From NCBI RefSeq assembly GCF_030864355.1, contig NC_083397.1, forward strand, positions 2,790,001 through 2,854,000: a DNA stretch of 64,000 bases, in the 5' to 3' direction. Both the position numbers and the translations under genes were made by a program. Positions 24,365-35,851 of the stretch are shown here, in pieces. The notes under the pieces were generated by a model. The model saw only the letters and a list, made by a program, of their open reading frames with translations, searched no databases and was not told the DNA's origin. This DNA comes from Cutaneotrichosporon cavernicola (taxonomy: Eukaryota; Basidiomycota; Tremellomycetes; Trichosporonales; Trichosporonaceae). Position 1 is the first letter of the stretch; every line of letters begins with the position of its first letter.

Positions 24365-25655
24365 CTACTGCTTGCCCTCCTTGCCCTCCCCGCCCTCCTT
24401 CTTGCTCTCTGGTGCGCCCTCGGCAGCACCCTCCGCTGCCTCTGACGCGGCCTCGGCGGCCTCGGCCTCGGGCTGCTCGCTTGCCCGCTCGGCCTGGATG
24501 CGCTCCAACGCACGGTATACCTTGCTCTGGAGGTAGTGCGAGTGGGTCGGGCCCTTGGCCTTGGCGCGCTGCCTGGCGTTGGAGGCCCCGGCCTGCGGCC
24601 CCACCGCCTCCTTCTCCTTCGGCGGTGGAGGCGGGGAGTTGGCGGCGAAGATACGCTCGTAGTTCTGACGTTAGTGGCTGTAATCAGGCTGTCGAGTAGA
24701 GGTGAATGGGATTGGGACGCCAGCAGAGGAGAGCGTAGACTGGCCGGAATGCAGCACGCCGCGGTCACGGCGGAGTTGAACTGCTGCTGCAAGCCGGGAC
24801 TCTATCCTCCGGGCGGTGCGTTCGACACGCTCGGTGTTGCGATGCTCCCCCCGTTCCTGGCGGGCTGCGCGATATACGCGACACCGTCGCGCACCGAGCC
24901 GCGGGGCACCGCGGCCACGATGTTGCCATGGACAGGACGCCCAGCGTTCCAGCCACCCCACAAACAGCCGCCCAACTTCCGCAAACAAACGCACCTCCAA
25001 GATCTTCTCCATCGACTCGTCCTTCTTCACGTTCAGGATCAGGTGCGCCTCCTCGAGCGACATGCCCAGGTCCTGCGTCACCGCCTTGGAGCCGCCGCCA
25101 CCTGATCCCGACGGTCCAGCCTCGGGCGCATCGGGCCTATGCCTTGCGTCTGATGTTAGCTGTATTCTCGCGGTGAAGTCATTCAGCTTCGGCGCCGAGG
25201 CCTCGGCCCGGAAGGTGAAGGCGGAAGATGGCAGGTTGATCGAGAGCTCGTCTCTCGGCAGGATCACAGTAGAAGCTGCAGGCGACAGGGGACTCCCTGC
25301 TTGAGCGGTCGAATTCAAACAGCTAAAACGTACGGGATCCGGCGTGCCAGTCCCCGCTCTCGTCAAGACGGATCCTCTCAACTCTCGGAGCGCGATGCTC
25401 AACAGACAGACCTGCTCCAGGCTTCTGCACGACAGACAGACCTGCTCCAGGCTTCTGCGTGCAGACCTCGGCAACCTTTCGCCAACTTGCCAAAGCCTCC
25501 ATCTCCACCCTCTAAGCGTAACTCACTTGCCATGGCCTGGCGGCCCGCCGCGGCAAAGGCCTTGCCAGTAATGCGGAGGCTGTCAACGACGAGCTGCGCA
25601 AGAGCTCGGGGCGCGGACTGAGGTCAGCTGATCTTCACGTGAGCAAACGCACCAT
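24365..25655 (-). CDS. PAM16: Pam16/Tim16, import motor J-like subunit
   Basis: Pam16 is the degenerate J-protein partner of Pam18 in the TIM23 import motor at the mitochondrial inner membrane. Exons are 25655-25653, 25617-25527, 25149-24995 and 24664-24365 (182 residues). The first exon is the ATG alone: gtgcgt follows directly and the intron ends ctgacctcag. The sequence then reads SAPRALAQLVVDSLRITGK, a family-typical N-terminus. The J-like domain contains GMSLEEAHLILNVKK, NYERIFAAN and HYLQSKVYRALERI, lacking HPD as expected. A Gly/Ser linker (about residues 40-52) and an Ala/Glu-rich tail are lineage additions. Two introns exceed 300 nt, long for this genome. Confidence 0.93.
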
Positions 25656-25996
25656 TTTTGGCTAAATCAAGCAAAGGGGGGTGGGAAAAGGGGCGGAGAA
25701 GGGGCAGAAGCGGAAGCCTGAGTAGGTCGGGGTGAAATCAACCGCGGAGTCGTGTCGGAGTGGTCGGCGTCGACGGAGGTAGCTAGCGATATCGGAACAG
25801 AGTGACTTTTGGAGAATTGGGCGGCAAATGCAAACTCACCCCAGGTCCGGGCAGCCACGGACGGAGTTTTCGGAGATTTACCCGGGGCCCCATTTAACGT
25901 GTGATTCGCGTGGGAGATGTTTGGTTCCGAGTTGACTGGACTGAGTGGTGATTGCAATCCCAACTTCTGATAATCACTCTCCTCCTCGTCGCTGGC
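25656..25996. promoter_or_regulatory. Divergent promoter region PAM16/POL4
   Basis: 341 bp lie between the divergent start codons. No TATA element or repeat stands out. Confidence 0.45.
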
Positions 25997-28900
25997 ATGG
26001 TTGGCGCGGACATGTTCCCTAGGCCGAATTGGCACGACTGCGTGTTCGCCCACCTTGACCGCATCGACACCGATCCGGCGTTCGATGAGGACCCGGACGA
26101 CGTCAAGGCGTACGAGGCTTGGGTGCGATCCGAGGTCGCTCGCAAGCTCGCTGGAGGGAAGACGTCTTCTCCAGCTCCTGCTCTATCAGAACCCCAAGAA
26201 CTCCTCCTTGATCCTTCCTCACAGGCCCCCAGACTCAGTTCACCTCCAGTCACCTCTAGAGCCTCCGCAGTTGACCCAACATATCCCACTCGGCCGTCCA
26301 CCAGGCACACCATGGCGACGCCGGCGCGAATTAGCACTGCACCGACGGTCGAGACACCAACTCTTACCGCACAGCTTCCCGCTCCACCAACAGGTCGGCT
26401 ACTCGATACCCCTATGCATGTCGCTACGCCTCAGACGCCGGACACAACACACCCCAGTGCCGTCGCCAGAGGGCCGCGCGACGACCCCACTACTCCCGTG
26501 CCGCTTGGGACCGCGGAACTCGACAAGCTCCAGAAGAGGAAGGGGTTCCAGGAACTCACAAAGCATCTGAATGACATCCTGCCTCAGCTGGGTCCCGCTC
26601 CCGCCCCAAGACATGGGCGAGGACGAGGACGAGGACGCGGCCGCAGTCGACTAGGGATGACGAGCCACGTCAACATCGGGGGAAGCGTGCTCTCCGGCAC
26701 GCGCATCTGCCTGGCACCTAGTGGTCCATTCAAGCCGCGTGCCGCTATCGTATATTTTTCTATTCAAGCCTGGCTGACCTTAGGTCGTCCGGCTGGGCGG
26801 GCAGGTCATGCTCCATCCGGACACGGCCGTCACTCATGTTATCGAAGATTCGGGCGTGTCGGCTGCCATGCTCGCGCGTCGACTCGGACTCCAGTCCCTG
26901 TCGGATCTTCCCGTCGGTACTCAGATCGTCAAGTGGGAGTGGGTGACTCAGTGCAAGTTTGAGGTTGGCTATTTCGTTGTGCACGTAAGTTGACATCAGG
27001 CAAAGCTCCTCCCGACCGACAAGTACCTTACCTTCCCCAAGACAACTCTCACTGCCGGCCCATCGCGCTTCGCCGACATCACAGATCAGGTGCGCACGGG
27101 CTCGCGCGCGATACGCCGGTAAGCTCCCTGCTGCGTTCCCGACCTAATGTCCAGGCGGCGTTCTCACACGCCTCCCGACTCCGAGACCGAGTCAGATCGT
27201 CCCCGGCGCATGGCCACAGCGCAACGCTGTGTTGCCGGCTTTGCACCAGGCGGGGCGCCTCCACGCTCGATGCCTGCGTTGGCTTTTTCACGTGGTACTT
27301 CGTCATACGCCTTCACCTCTCGCGCGGTCGTCTCCGCTGCACCTTCCCGCACAGCCTCGAGCAATAATCCCTCCAGTGACCAGCTGTTCAGCGAAGCTGA
27401 CCGCATCGCGACGCGTCACTCACCTCCCATGAGCCCTGGGTGGGTGGAGCCGAGTGGTGGCGAGCAGGACGCGCTCGACATCCTCATCGTCGGCATTAAG
27501 GACGGCAGTATCTCAACGGAGGACATCGAGTCAGATGAAGAGGATGAAGAGGTGAGCTAAGAGCTTCTCCTTTAGCTCATCGCAGCCAGGCAACCCATCT
27601 CGAAAGGCTGACTTCTACAAATGCGGGCAGGCCCACGACGGCGATCCGAAGAAGGGTCTTAACGAGTGGCTCGCCGTCCAGTTCGACAAGCTCCATCATG
27701 TCTACGAAGGACAACAGGGAAAGAACGAGTTCTCGATCCGTGGCTATCAGCGGGGTGGGTTATCCAGTTCGGAGTATGCAGTGAGCATGATGATCAGCCT
27801 TCGAGGCCTCCCTTCGACCAACCGCAACCATCCACTATGATCCATCTGGACACTGCATCCTATCCGGCTTCGGGGGCCGTCATCCATCCTCATCTCTCTC
27901 CCACGTTGTGAGCCGCCGCTAACTTCCAGCCGCTGGTATTCTCCGTCGCACAGACTTTGCCATCACGAGCGGGGCGCAGGCGCGCAAGATCAAAGGCATT
28001 GGGGAGAGCTTGGCGCAGCGGGTGAGTCAGGCCTTTCCATGGGCTGTCCAGCTGGAGTTGACACTCTAGGAGCTGATGGCAGATCGACGAGTTCCTTGAG
28101 GGCCGCTTAGGCCGCGCGTACTACGAGGACACAGTTGAGGCGCGCACCATCGCAACGTTCAAGGACGTGTACGGCGTCGGCAAGAACTTTGCCGCCGAGT
28201 TGTATCGGAAAGGTGCACGCTCAATCGAGGATCTTAAGACGAAGGAGTACGGCCTAACGACGGGCCAGCGTGTGAGCTGCATTGCATTTATTGTAGCTGA
28301 CAACAGGTCGGTGTCGAGCTCTACGACGACCTAATCTCGCGCATGCCGCGCGACGAGTGCCGACAGCTGTTCGAATTAATACGTTGCGCGGCCGTCGCTA
28401 TCGATGCCAACCTCTGGATCGAGATCATGGGAAGCTACCGCCGCGGCGCGGAGACGTCTGGCGACGTCGACATCCTTATCACGCGCGACACGGCCGACAG
28501 ACTCACGCACGCTGGCGTCCTCAAGCGCCTCATACAAACTCTGCGCACGAACGGTGTAATCACACATGAGGTGAGCTTAAATTCCCGCACAGACCTCTAG
28601 CTGACACCAGCTCTCGACGCCGCATAATTACTCCGACCTCGAGGCGAAGTGGATGGGCGTCGGCCGCGTACCGGGTGGCAAGTATCGCCGCATTGACATC
28701 CTCACCATTCCCTTCGAGAATTGGGGCGCCGCGCTCATCTACTTTACGGGCAACGCGGTCGTGAGCTCACCAATCTAGGTTTATAGCTGACAGCAGTTCA
28801 ACCGTTCCCTCCGCCTGTATGCGCGCAAGCAGGGCTACTCGCTCAATCAGCGCGGCCTGTTCCGCGGCGTCATCCGCGATCGTAAGGGCAACAAGACCAC

Positions 28901-29053
28901 TGCTGGTAGGTAGGCGCAGGAGATGGCGCGCAGGCAGCTGCACTCTGCAAGCTTGAGCTGACATCAGGCGAGATGGTTGCGTCGCGCACTGAAGAGGAGA
29001 TCTTTGACGTCCTTGGAATCCGCTGGCGTCCGCCTCATCAGCGCTGCCCCTAA
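25997..29053 (+). CDS. POL4: X-family DNA polymerase (Pol lambda/Pol4 type)
   Basis: This polymerase fills gaps in non-homologous end joining and base-excision repair in the nucleus. I place 11 exons: 25997-26749, 26784-26963, 27000-27118, 27155-27551, 27586-27754, 27930-28021, 28083-28271, 28307-28570, 28611-28760, 28797-28905 and 28968-29053 (835 residues). A BRCT domain (RICLAPSG, then VVRLGGQVM...VTHVIED...QIVKWEWVTQC) follows an N-terminal disordered region. A Ser/Pro linker comes next, then the 8-kDa region with helix-hairpin-helix KIKGIGESLA, a second HhH (DVYGVGKNFA), and the palm GSYRRGAETSGDVDILI with a third Asp in RRIDIL. YFTGNAVFNR and the C-terminal thumb complete it. The start is uncertain: ATG 25997 or 26012. 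Confidence 0.92.
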
Positions 29054-29848
29054 GCCGAACCTCCACCCCCTTCGCCACATCCACCACACCTACTACCTCC
29101 ACTTCAAGACCACCAACCGAAACACAACACAACATCATCCACCCTAACTAAACGACATATCACCATTACTGTATATTGTGCACCTGTATCATATCTCACC
29201 TGTTGAATGAATATACTGTGGATACTATCAACATGGTCTGCGACATTGTCCGCATAACTGAATGCCACAGGGTCCATAATCATGCCGAGTTTAGCCAACC
29301 AGGGATTGAGAACGAGCTTGGGAAAGGCTCGCAGAACTACTGTAATATGGACTCCCTCTGTGCTCCAGGCTTCCTGGCGCAGAAATCCGCCATTCTAATT
29401 GCCCACTGATGAATAACATATCCACCGCGATGCAAAAAACGATTGAATGGATCGTCAAAGCCGGCCCTGTCGGCCATGGTGGACCATTGCGCCTCGAGTA
29501 CCGAATCGACGCCACGCAGAACTACTGGCTGTCTGACGGATGGTGGAGGGGTCAGGTTGCTCCAGAGAGCAAAGGGCTCGAAAGCTCGGTAGACTACTCG
29601 TCAACGGGCAAACGCGGCGACACTGGACAGCGAGCGGGTCTGAAGGTGCAGTCGGCCCATTGTATTTGATGACGGTCATGTTGAATTGAACAAAGAAGAC
29701 TCGCATCAATCTGTTCAATTGAGGTCCCAACCGCAAGACAGGCACGTACCGCACAATCTCGACCACCCTGAGCCGCGCCACGACTAGTCTCCAACATCTC
29801 AGCAGCGAGTCAAGCACTAGTGATACATTTTCTATTGTATACAGACGT
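29054..29848. other. Convergent intergenic region, 795 bp
   Basis: POL4 and the MFS permease end towards each other. I see no gene or repeat between them. Confidence 0.4.
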
Positions 29849-31443
29849 CTACTCTACGTACACCTCTGGTCTATCCGTACGCAGCTCGTTGCCACGCGCG
29901 ACCTGAGCGCTGTTTTGGCGGTTGCTCCAGCGGTACTGTGCGTGTTGCAACACTGCGACGCCTGTTCCGAACGCCACAAGCCCCACACCGACTCTGAACC
30001 CGATTGGGTATGTCGGCGCGTCGTTCGCACGCAGTAGCTGCGAGCCGCAGAGTGCACCGACATTGCTCGCCATAGCGAACATGGCCATGGCGACCGCGCG
30101 ATGCTGTGGCGTACGTTGGTTCAAGCTCAGCCATGTGGCGTTGAGAGGATGCCAGGTGAGTGCAAATCCGGTGGTGAGTGCCATGGTTGCGTATTTGCCC
30201 CACTTGTTTGAGGTGTGGGACATGGACTGGAATGCGATCCACATGACGAGCGAGCAGGTGGTGAGGGCCATCACGAGCAACCCTTTACTGCGGACCTTGT
30301 CGGAGAGTAAGCCAGAGGATGCCATGACGAGCACGGCAATCCAGCCGCCGACGGAGGAGAGGGCGTTGGCGCGGATCGTGTCGAAACCAAACCCCTTGAT
30401 AAGGAGGGGTGCGTACTGCGTCATGGCCGAGGAGGCGGTGACGCACGCAACGATGTGCAGGATGTGCGGATAGTTGCGCCAGTTTGTGAGCGTGTTCATG
30501 ATGTCCTCGCTTGTGAGTGGGGTTCGTGGGCCTGCTTTGCGCGGGTCATCTAGGATAACGCGAGCGTAGATGATCTCGCGCTCGCGCTGAGTGAAAGGCG
30601 AGAAGCTCCTGCCGAGGAGGGGGAGGGGATTTTGCGGGCTATCGGGAAGGAAGACCAGGAAGACGGCCCCGCAGAAGATGGCGACACAGCCTTCGATGAG
30701 GAACAGGTTCTGCCAGGGTCGGAGGTGGTTCTTGATGCGGAAGATGCCAGCAGCCATGAGACCGCCAATGCCAATGACTATGACGTTGCCGAGGTAAAAG
30801 AACGAGGTGCGTGAACCGAGCTCGGTGCGCTTATAGAACGTCGAGAGGGTGTAGAGTGCGCCGGGGATGTATCCACACTCGACAATGCCCAGGACAATGC
30901 GTGTGACCAGGAAGGAGCCGTAGTTGTGCATGAACATCTGGAGTGTGGCCACGAGTCCGAACGCGAACACCTGGGCGGTGAGCCAGCGCTGCGGGCCGAG
31001 CTTCTGGATGAGCATCTGTGAGGGGATTCTGCTGTCAGTGGGGAATAACCGGAGACGTACTCGAAGAGGATGATGCCGAGGTAGAGCAGCCCCTGGCCGG
31101 TGTTGTACTGGTTCTGGGTGATACCGACATCCTTGAAAAGGGTGGAGGAGACGGCGTTGGCGATGTTGTTCCGCTCCAGCTGGAAGGAAACGAAGCCGAA
31201 GAACAGGAGTAGGAGGACTACGAGGTCGAGCTTGCGCACGACCTTGCGCTCCTCGGCTTCGGTCCAGTCGAACTCGAGCTTGTCCAAGGGTGCTTCGCTA
31301 TGCACTGAATCCTTCGAGACGTCGCTGAAGCCTCCTGCGCCCTCGACGTCCTTTTCGTACGCGATGTCATCTGACATCAGCGGGGGAGCGTCCTGGGACG
31401 TACATTGGAGGGAGCTTGCTGTATGGGGTGTTATAGCTGCCAT
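29849..31443 (-). CDS. MFS permease of the Dal5 anion:cation symporter type
   Basis: A plasma-membrane major facilitator of about 520 residues in two exons (31443-31061, 31028-29849) separated by a 32-nt intron (gtacgt to ctgacagcag). Splicing restores LFEIPSQMLIQKLGP, the hallmark of the allantoate/nicotinate/biotin permease family. The cytosolic N-terminus is acidic. The first transmembrane segment contains LDLVVLLLLFFGFVSF, followed by LERNNIANA. About twelve hydrophobic segments can be counted, with a central loop containing LPDSPQN and TQREREII. The substrate could be allantoate, a vitamin or another organic anion; sequence alone does not decide. The C-terminus is short and polar. Confidence 0.93.
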
Positions 31444-32409
31444 GGTGTATGCGCGCGATGGTGAGTTGACAGTGCGTGAGGGGGAGAGGCACGAGAAGAG
31501 TGTCGTCTGGCGACGCTTTCACGCTCCCTCTCAATCTCGAACCTCGGTGGCTGGAGTTACGTCCACTGCAGGATGACGCGTTGAAGTAACGGATTGGCGC
31601 ACCTCAATCGGGAATGATCTCTGTTCGCGTCGCTGTATGAGGACAAGTGCCAGCTGCGGGTAGTATTATGTGAGTGAATCCGAATAGCGGGATGATGAAG
31701 AAAGACGAGTTAGTTCTCTCGGCGCTATACCCTGTGCTACGCTTGCCGAGGCCGGCTCTACCTACGCCGAGAAGAGATGCATGGTGGCCGCAGTTGGCCG
31801 TGAAGAGCCTGAGAATGTGCGGGATTGTGAAATGATGAGCAACATCAACCAAACGATGGCGCAATACTACATCTTCACCAAAACGAAACGGAATCAAATA
31901 TATTCGCATCTTTGGCGAGCCTAGCGATTTAAACTCACAGAAGATAAGATCAAGCGCGGGCTGATAACCATGAGGCACATACACATACACAAGGGGTTCA
32001 GCGCAGTTCAAGCTTACACTCCTCGCGTCGATGAGGGAGGACGAGTCACTTTGTGCACCTCTCAATCAACTGGCCAAACTTTGGGAAGAGAGGCGGAGGC
32101 CATGGCGATTGGAAGAAGTGGGCTGATGATCAATGTGTTTCAAATAAGGCGGTGTACTGTGGCTGACTGTCTTCCACCCCGCGCGCTCACCTTAGGAATG
32201 TCAGACCCAAAAAGCCACAGCGATGCGTCTGATTGTTGTTGTACGTACTCTGTGCCAGCATTGAGGAGGTGTATGGTTGCAGTGATATCTGCTTGACATA
32301 TCTTCAGCTGGAGCAAAGCTGCTCCGCAAATAGTCCCGTCCTCCACTTTCATCACTCAGATTTCGCGTCATCTTGTCCGAGTTCTACTTTTCCAACTAGC
32401 CATCACACA
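31444..32409. other. Divergent intergenic region, 966 bp
   Basis: Upstream of both the permease and the EIF1AD-like gene. I see no supported gene. The pyrimidine-rich stretch at about 32335-32400 looks like the 5' leader of the latter. Confidence 0.4.
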
Positions 32410-33112
32410 ATGCCGCCCCGTCCACGCCCCAAAGCGACCCCCGCGACGGACTACACCCCCTCAGGCTTACCCTCCGACCACCACCTGGTACGCCTCGGTG
32501 CTCCACAAGGTTCGAACCAGTTCGCGACGGAGATCGCCGGCCAAGCCAAGCTCGTAGACATGCCGGCGCGCGTGCGGCGGACAGCGTTTGCTACGAGGGG
32601 TGAGTGAGGGAAGGCAGACATGAGGACTGTTGGCGTCATAGAAGTTGCGCTCTTTCAGCTTGATTAGGTCATTTAGAAGCTGACAACAGGCGCGTTCGCT
32701 ATCGTCCAGCTTTATCCCGCCAGCAAGGACCGCGTGGCGGGCGAGATCGTGCACGTCGTGACAGGGGCTGAGGTCAAGGAGTGGCGCAAGGCTGGGGAGT
32801 GGTGAGTCGCTCTCAGTGCTGTAGTAGCAGCTTTGACAGTGGGCCTCATGAGAGGCTGTCGGCCGTGCTCTGGCTTCACTCATGACTGGGCACTGAATGG
32901 ACAGTGCGAGCTCTCCTTTCAGATCTTAGGCCCGGACAAAGCTAACTCCCAGGCCCAAGGCGTTTGACGAGGCTGTGGCCGCGGAGCAATCGCGTCCTCT
33001 CCCGAAAGCAGACGACGACGACAGCGACGACTCGTTGCCGGAGAACACGAATAGGCGGAAGCGGGTCGTGCACGCCGACTCGAGCAGCGAGGAGGACAGT
33101 GACGACGAGTAA
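32410..33112 (+). CDS. EIF1AD-like OB-fold RNA-binding protein
   Basis: Three exons (32410-32599, 32690-32801, 32953-33112) give 153 residues. The S1/IF1-like core matches the eIF1A-domain protein EIF1AD: HHLVRLGAPQGSNQFATEIA, DMPARVRRTAFATRGAFAIV, then AEVKEWRKAGEWPKAFDE, where the WP-x-AF ending is characteristic. The C-terminal 60 residues are acidic and Ser-rich (DDDDSDDSLPEN and SSEEDSDDE), also typical. EIF1AD proteins are linked to 40S ribosome assembly in animals; a role here is inference. Phases agree at both introns (acceptors ctgacaacag and aactcccag). Confidence 0.85.
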
Positions 33113-34027
33113 GCACTGGGTCGCTCCAGCTGCGAACACATCCCTCAATCCCGCCTCCCGTCTGTTGGCAGAGGCGCCAGTGATCCGATGGTGGGGAATC
33201 CACGTCCACGTCCAGGCTGCCCGACAGCCGCACCGCGCTGGGCATCACAGTATAGATGAGGTGTAACCCATTGTTGTACATAGACATAGATGTACTCGCA
33301 TACCCCCACCTCAACCTGTCTAACACACTAGCCGTCCATTTGTATGCTGCTCACACGTAATAGTACGCGGCACCCGCGGTGGGCCGTTAACAGTGACCGT
33401 TCGATCGTGGGAGAGATTGGTAGGGATGACGTTCTCAGAACGAGCAACCATGTGCTGCCCATTCCCCTGTAGGCGCAGCCCCGACGGGCGCTGAAGATGT
33501 GTCCGAGAGGTCGGCACAGAGGGTGTAAGGCTACTGGGAGTATTTGAGCCTGCCAACGCGCGCCGGTTGTAGGGGTTAGCGCGTTTGGGGGGCAGGATCA
33601 GGCTTGATCTTGGTGAGGTAGACGAGCCGCCATTGAGTGGGATAGCTGGTGGTACGGTCGAGTTTGGGTGGAGGGTATGGCGGTTCGTAGTAGCTGACAT
33701 TCTACTCGAACGAGGGGCATACGGTGGGGTCGACTTTTGTTTGATGTCCCATCCTATGGAGGAGGGAATGGCGCTGGGCTGCCATACATGGCCTGCATCG
33801 CTTCGTTGACGATCGCCTACAGGGGGGCGTTGCCGCATGCGGTGGCCTTATGCTGTACCAGATGTGTGGCGATGCGGACACGCGTATGAGACAGTCAGTA
33901 GCTGGTGAGATTGTGCCGCGAACTTGTATGTAACATCGGGAACCATGCAATGCCTTGACTACCATCCACTGTCCTGATCTGCCTACTCTTGTGCCCTGCA
34001 CCCGACTTCTCTGCCTGTCTCGCTGGC
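33113..34027. other. Intergenic region with one weak open stretch
   Basis: A minus-strand open stretch at 33838-33320 encodes a Pro/Ser/Arg-rich sequence of low complexity (an ATG at about 33702 begins MSATTNRHTLHPN). No domain, intron signal or family resemblance supports it, so I do not call a gene. Confidence 0.3.
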
Positions 34028-35122
34028 CTAGTATCCCGCATTCGTCCCCGACACGTCGATCCCGTGCTCCTTCGACAGCTCTGGGTACCACTTGCCCGCA
34101 ACATCGCGATGTGAGCTCATGCGGTTGACGACGGCATATAGTCCTGGGTTCTGGGCATACAGTGCGGCGAACTGGAACCCAGCCGTGTCCGTGACGACGT
34201 TGGTGGGCTTCTGGTCGAGGATCTCCTGGGGGATCGGGGTAGGGTAGAGCTTCTGGTCGAGGCGGGCACCCTGGAAGTACGCGATCGAGTAGCGTGGTCC
34301 CTTGCCCGGTACAGGGTTGAGGACGCGGTGGGTGGTGGCGACGGCGACACCGTCGACGAGATATTCGAGCCCTGTGCCGATGTTGACGACAAACGTTCCG
34401 CGCATGGGGGTAGCGTCAATCCACTCGCCAGCGTGGTTCTGGACTTGGAGACCAGGCATGTCGTTGGCCTGATACAGCACGGTCAGGAGCGAGGCTGTGT
34501 CGCGGTGTGCGCCGACGCCCTGGTTTCCGTCACTTGGCGCGAGCTCGTCAACGGCAGGGTACTTGATGAGCTTGGCGCGGTGCTGCTGGTTCTCTGTCAC
34601 ATACTTCTCCAACGCGTCGGGAGCGAGGCCGAGCGCCTCGGCCACAAGACGGCTGAGGCGGTTGGAGAGCTCGTGCGTCCGGTCCCAGTACTCGAGGATG
34701 GCCTCCTTGAAACCGGGGATGGCCGCCTCGTCAGGCCACACGTTTGGGCCCGTCAGGCGCTCGTACTCTGGCTGGCCGGGCTTCCAGAACTCCTCGAGTT
34801 CGTTGGCAAAGTCCAGCTGCTCGCGGTTGTCCTTCTTGTTCTTGGTGATCTCGTTGCCCTGCACGCTGTATCCCAGGAAGGTAGGCGAGTTGATCTTGTC
34901 CGCCTTGAGCTTCTCCTCAAGCGGCAGGTCAAAGAACTCGATGGCCTTGGCGGTGGTCGCGTCCAAAAAGTCAACGTCGATGCCGTGGTTCTTGACGTAG
35001 AAGAAGCCGACATGTACGAGTGCTTGCCGCAGATCTGCGAGCAGACCGGCCTTGTCCGTCTCTACACGCGTGAGGTCGAGCACTGGGATCGACTTGAAGT
35101 CGTCGGTAGTACCAACGGTCAT
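34028..35122 (-). CDS. 2-oxoglutarate/Fe(II) oxygenase, isopenicillin-N-synthase-like
   Basis: An intronless 364-residue enzyme starting MTVGTTDDFKSIPVLDLTRV. The N-terminal DIOX_N region contains GFFYVKNHGID. The double-stranded beta-helix has the metal triad His206 and Asp208 (GAHRDTA) and His265 (TTHRVLNP). The 2-oxoglutarate-binding R-x-S is Arg277/Ser279 (PRYSIAYF). All catalytic positions are present. Members of this superfamily hydroxylate or desaturate diverse metabolites; the substrate cannot be inferred and there is no biosynthetic cluster around it. The frame is open upstream, but those residues (Cys/Arg-rich) look like leader sequence, so I chose ATG 35122. Confidence 0.93.
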   Translation of the reverse strand: MTVGTTDDFKSIPVLDLTRVETDKAGLLADLRQALVHVGFFYVKNHGIDVDFLDATTAKAIEFFDLPLEEKLKADKINSPTFLGYSVQGNEITKNKKDNREQLDFANELEEFWKPGQPEYERLTGPNVWPDEAAIPGFKEAILEYWDRTHELSNRLSRLVAEALGLAPDALEKYVTENQQHRAKLIKYPAVDELAPSDGNQGVGAHRDTASLLTVLYQANDMPGLQVQNHAGEWIDATPMRGTFVVNIGTGLEYLVDGVAVATTHRVLNPVPGKGPRYSIAYFQGARLDQKLYPTPIPQEILDQKPTNVVTDTAGFQFAALYAQNPGLYAVVNRMSSHRDVAGKWYPELSKEHGIDVSGTNAGY

Positions 35123-35851
35123 GATTGCGAGGTGTAGGAAGTGGGCGTTAGGAAGGGTGGCGTGAGTAGAGGAAGTCAAGGTCGTGTTACAGCGCCAGAA
35201 TCGAGGAAGTTTGGAGAAAGGAGTTGAACAACAAACTCGCTCCTCTTTTCGAGGATTACCAACCCGCGCCACCAGGGCGGCAAAGACGCGGTGGGCAGCT
35301 TGGCAGTCTACCAGTTCCCGGTGAAGTCCGCGTCAAAGCCGAGTGGAGATGGATCTCGTCAGCATACCTCAAACCAATGGCGTCATCCACCAAATCTCCG
35401 CTCCTCACCCACGCCGAGATTTCAGCCAAGCTTCCAAGCCATCGGCTTCCACAGGCCGCGGAACTTGTTCGCCTCGGCGCCGGATGTTCTCTAAGCACTG
35501 CAAAGTTGATAGCACATGCGTTGCGTCTGCGCATGGCAGTGTCACGAGATCTGTGGCACTGCAGTCAGCGCATCCGTCGAGAGAGAATGGAGAAGACGCC
35601 AAGGCGGTCCCGGCGATCTCCGACTGCTGATTCAGGCAGTACTTGGCGAGAGGGCTTTGATGGGATGGAGTCACGTCTTTCCGGTCTCGGTTTGCTTTGT
35701 TCAGCGCACGGGCCTCAGCCGCTCTCTTCGCCATGGATGGCGCGACTGGTGCCTTCAATGCTTATCATCTATGCATACAGATCTTGGAGCATTGCGGATG
35801 GTCGTACACTTGAGCTGAGAGCAAGTCAAGAAACTTCTAGCGCTCTAATGT
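35123..35851. other. Intergenic, 729 bp
   Basis: Upstream of the oxygenase and downstream of the J-protein gene. Both strands are open for long stretches owing to GC content, but nothing resembles a protein family. Confidence 0.35.

Noticed and set aside
30550..31576. Open frames overlapping the permease gene on both strands
   Set aside because: They are frame shadows of a clear MFS coding sequence.
33320..33838. A 172-codon minus-strand open frame
   Set aside because: Low complexity, no domain and no splice or leader signals; kept only as a note.
34328..35137. A 269-codon plus-strand open frame opposite the 2OG oxygenase
   Set aside because: An antisense shadow; the minus-strand protein has all catalytic residues.
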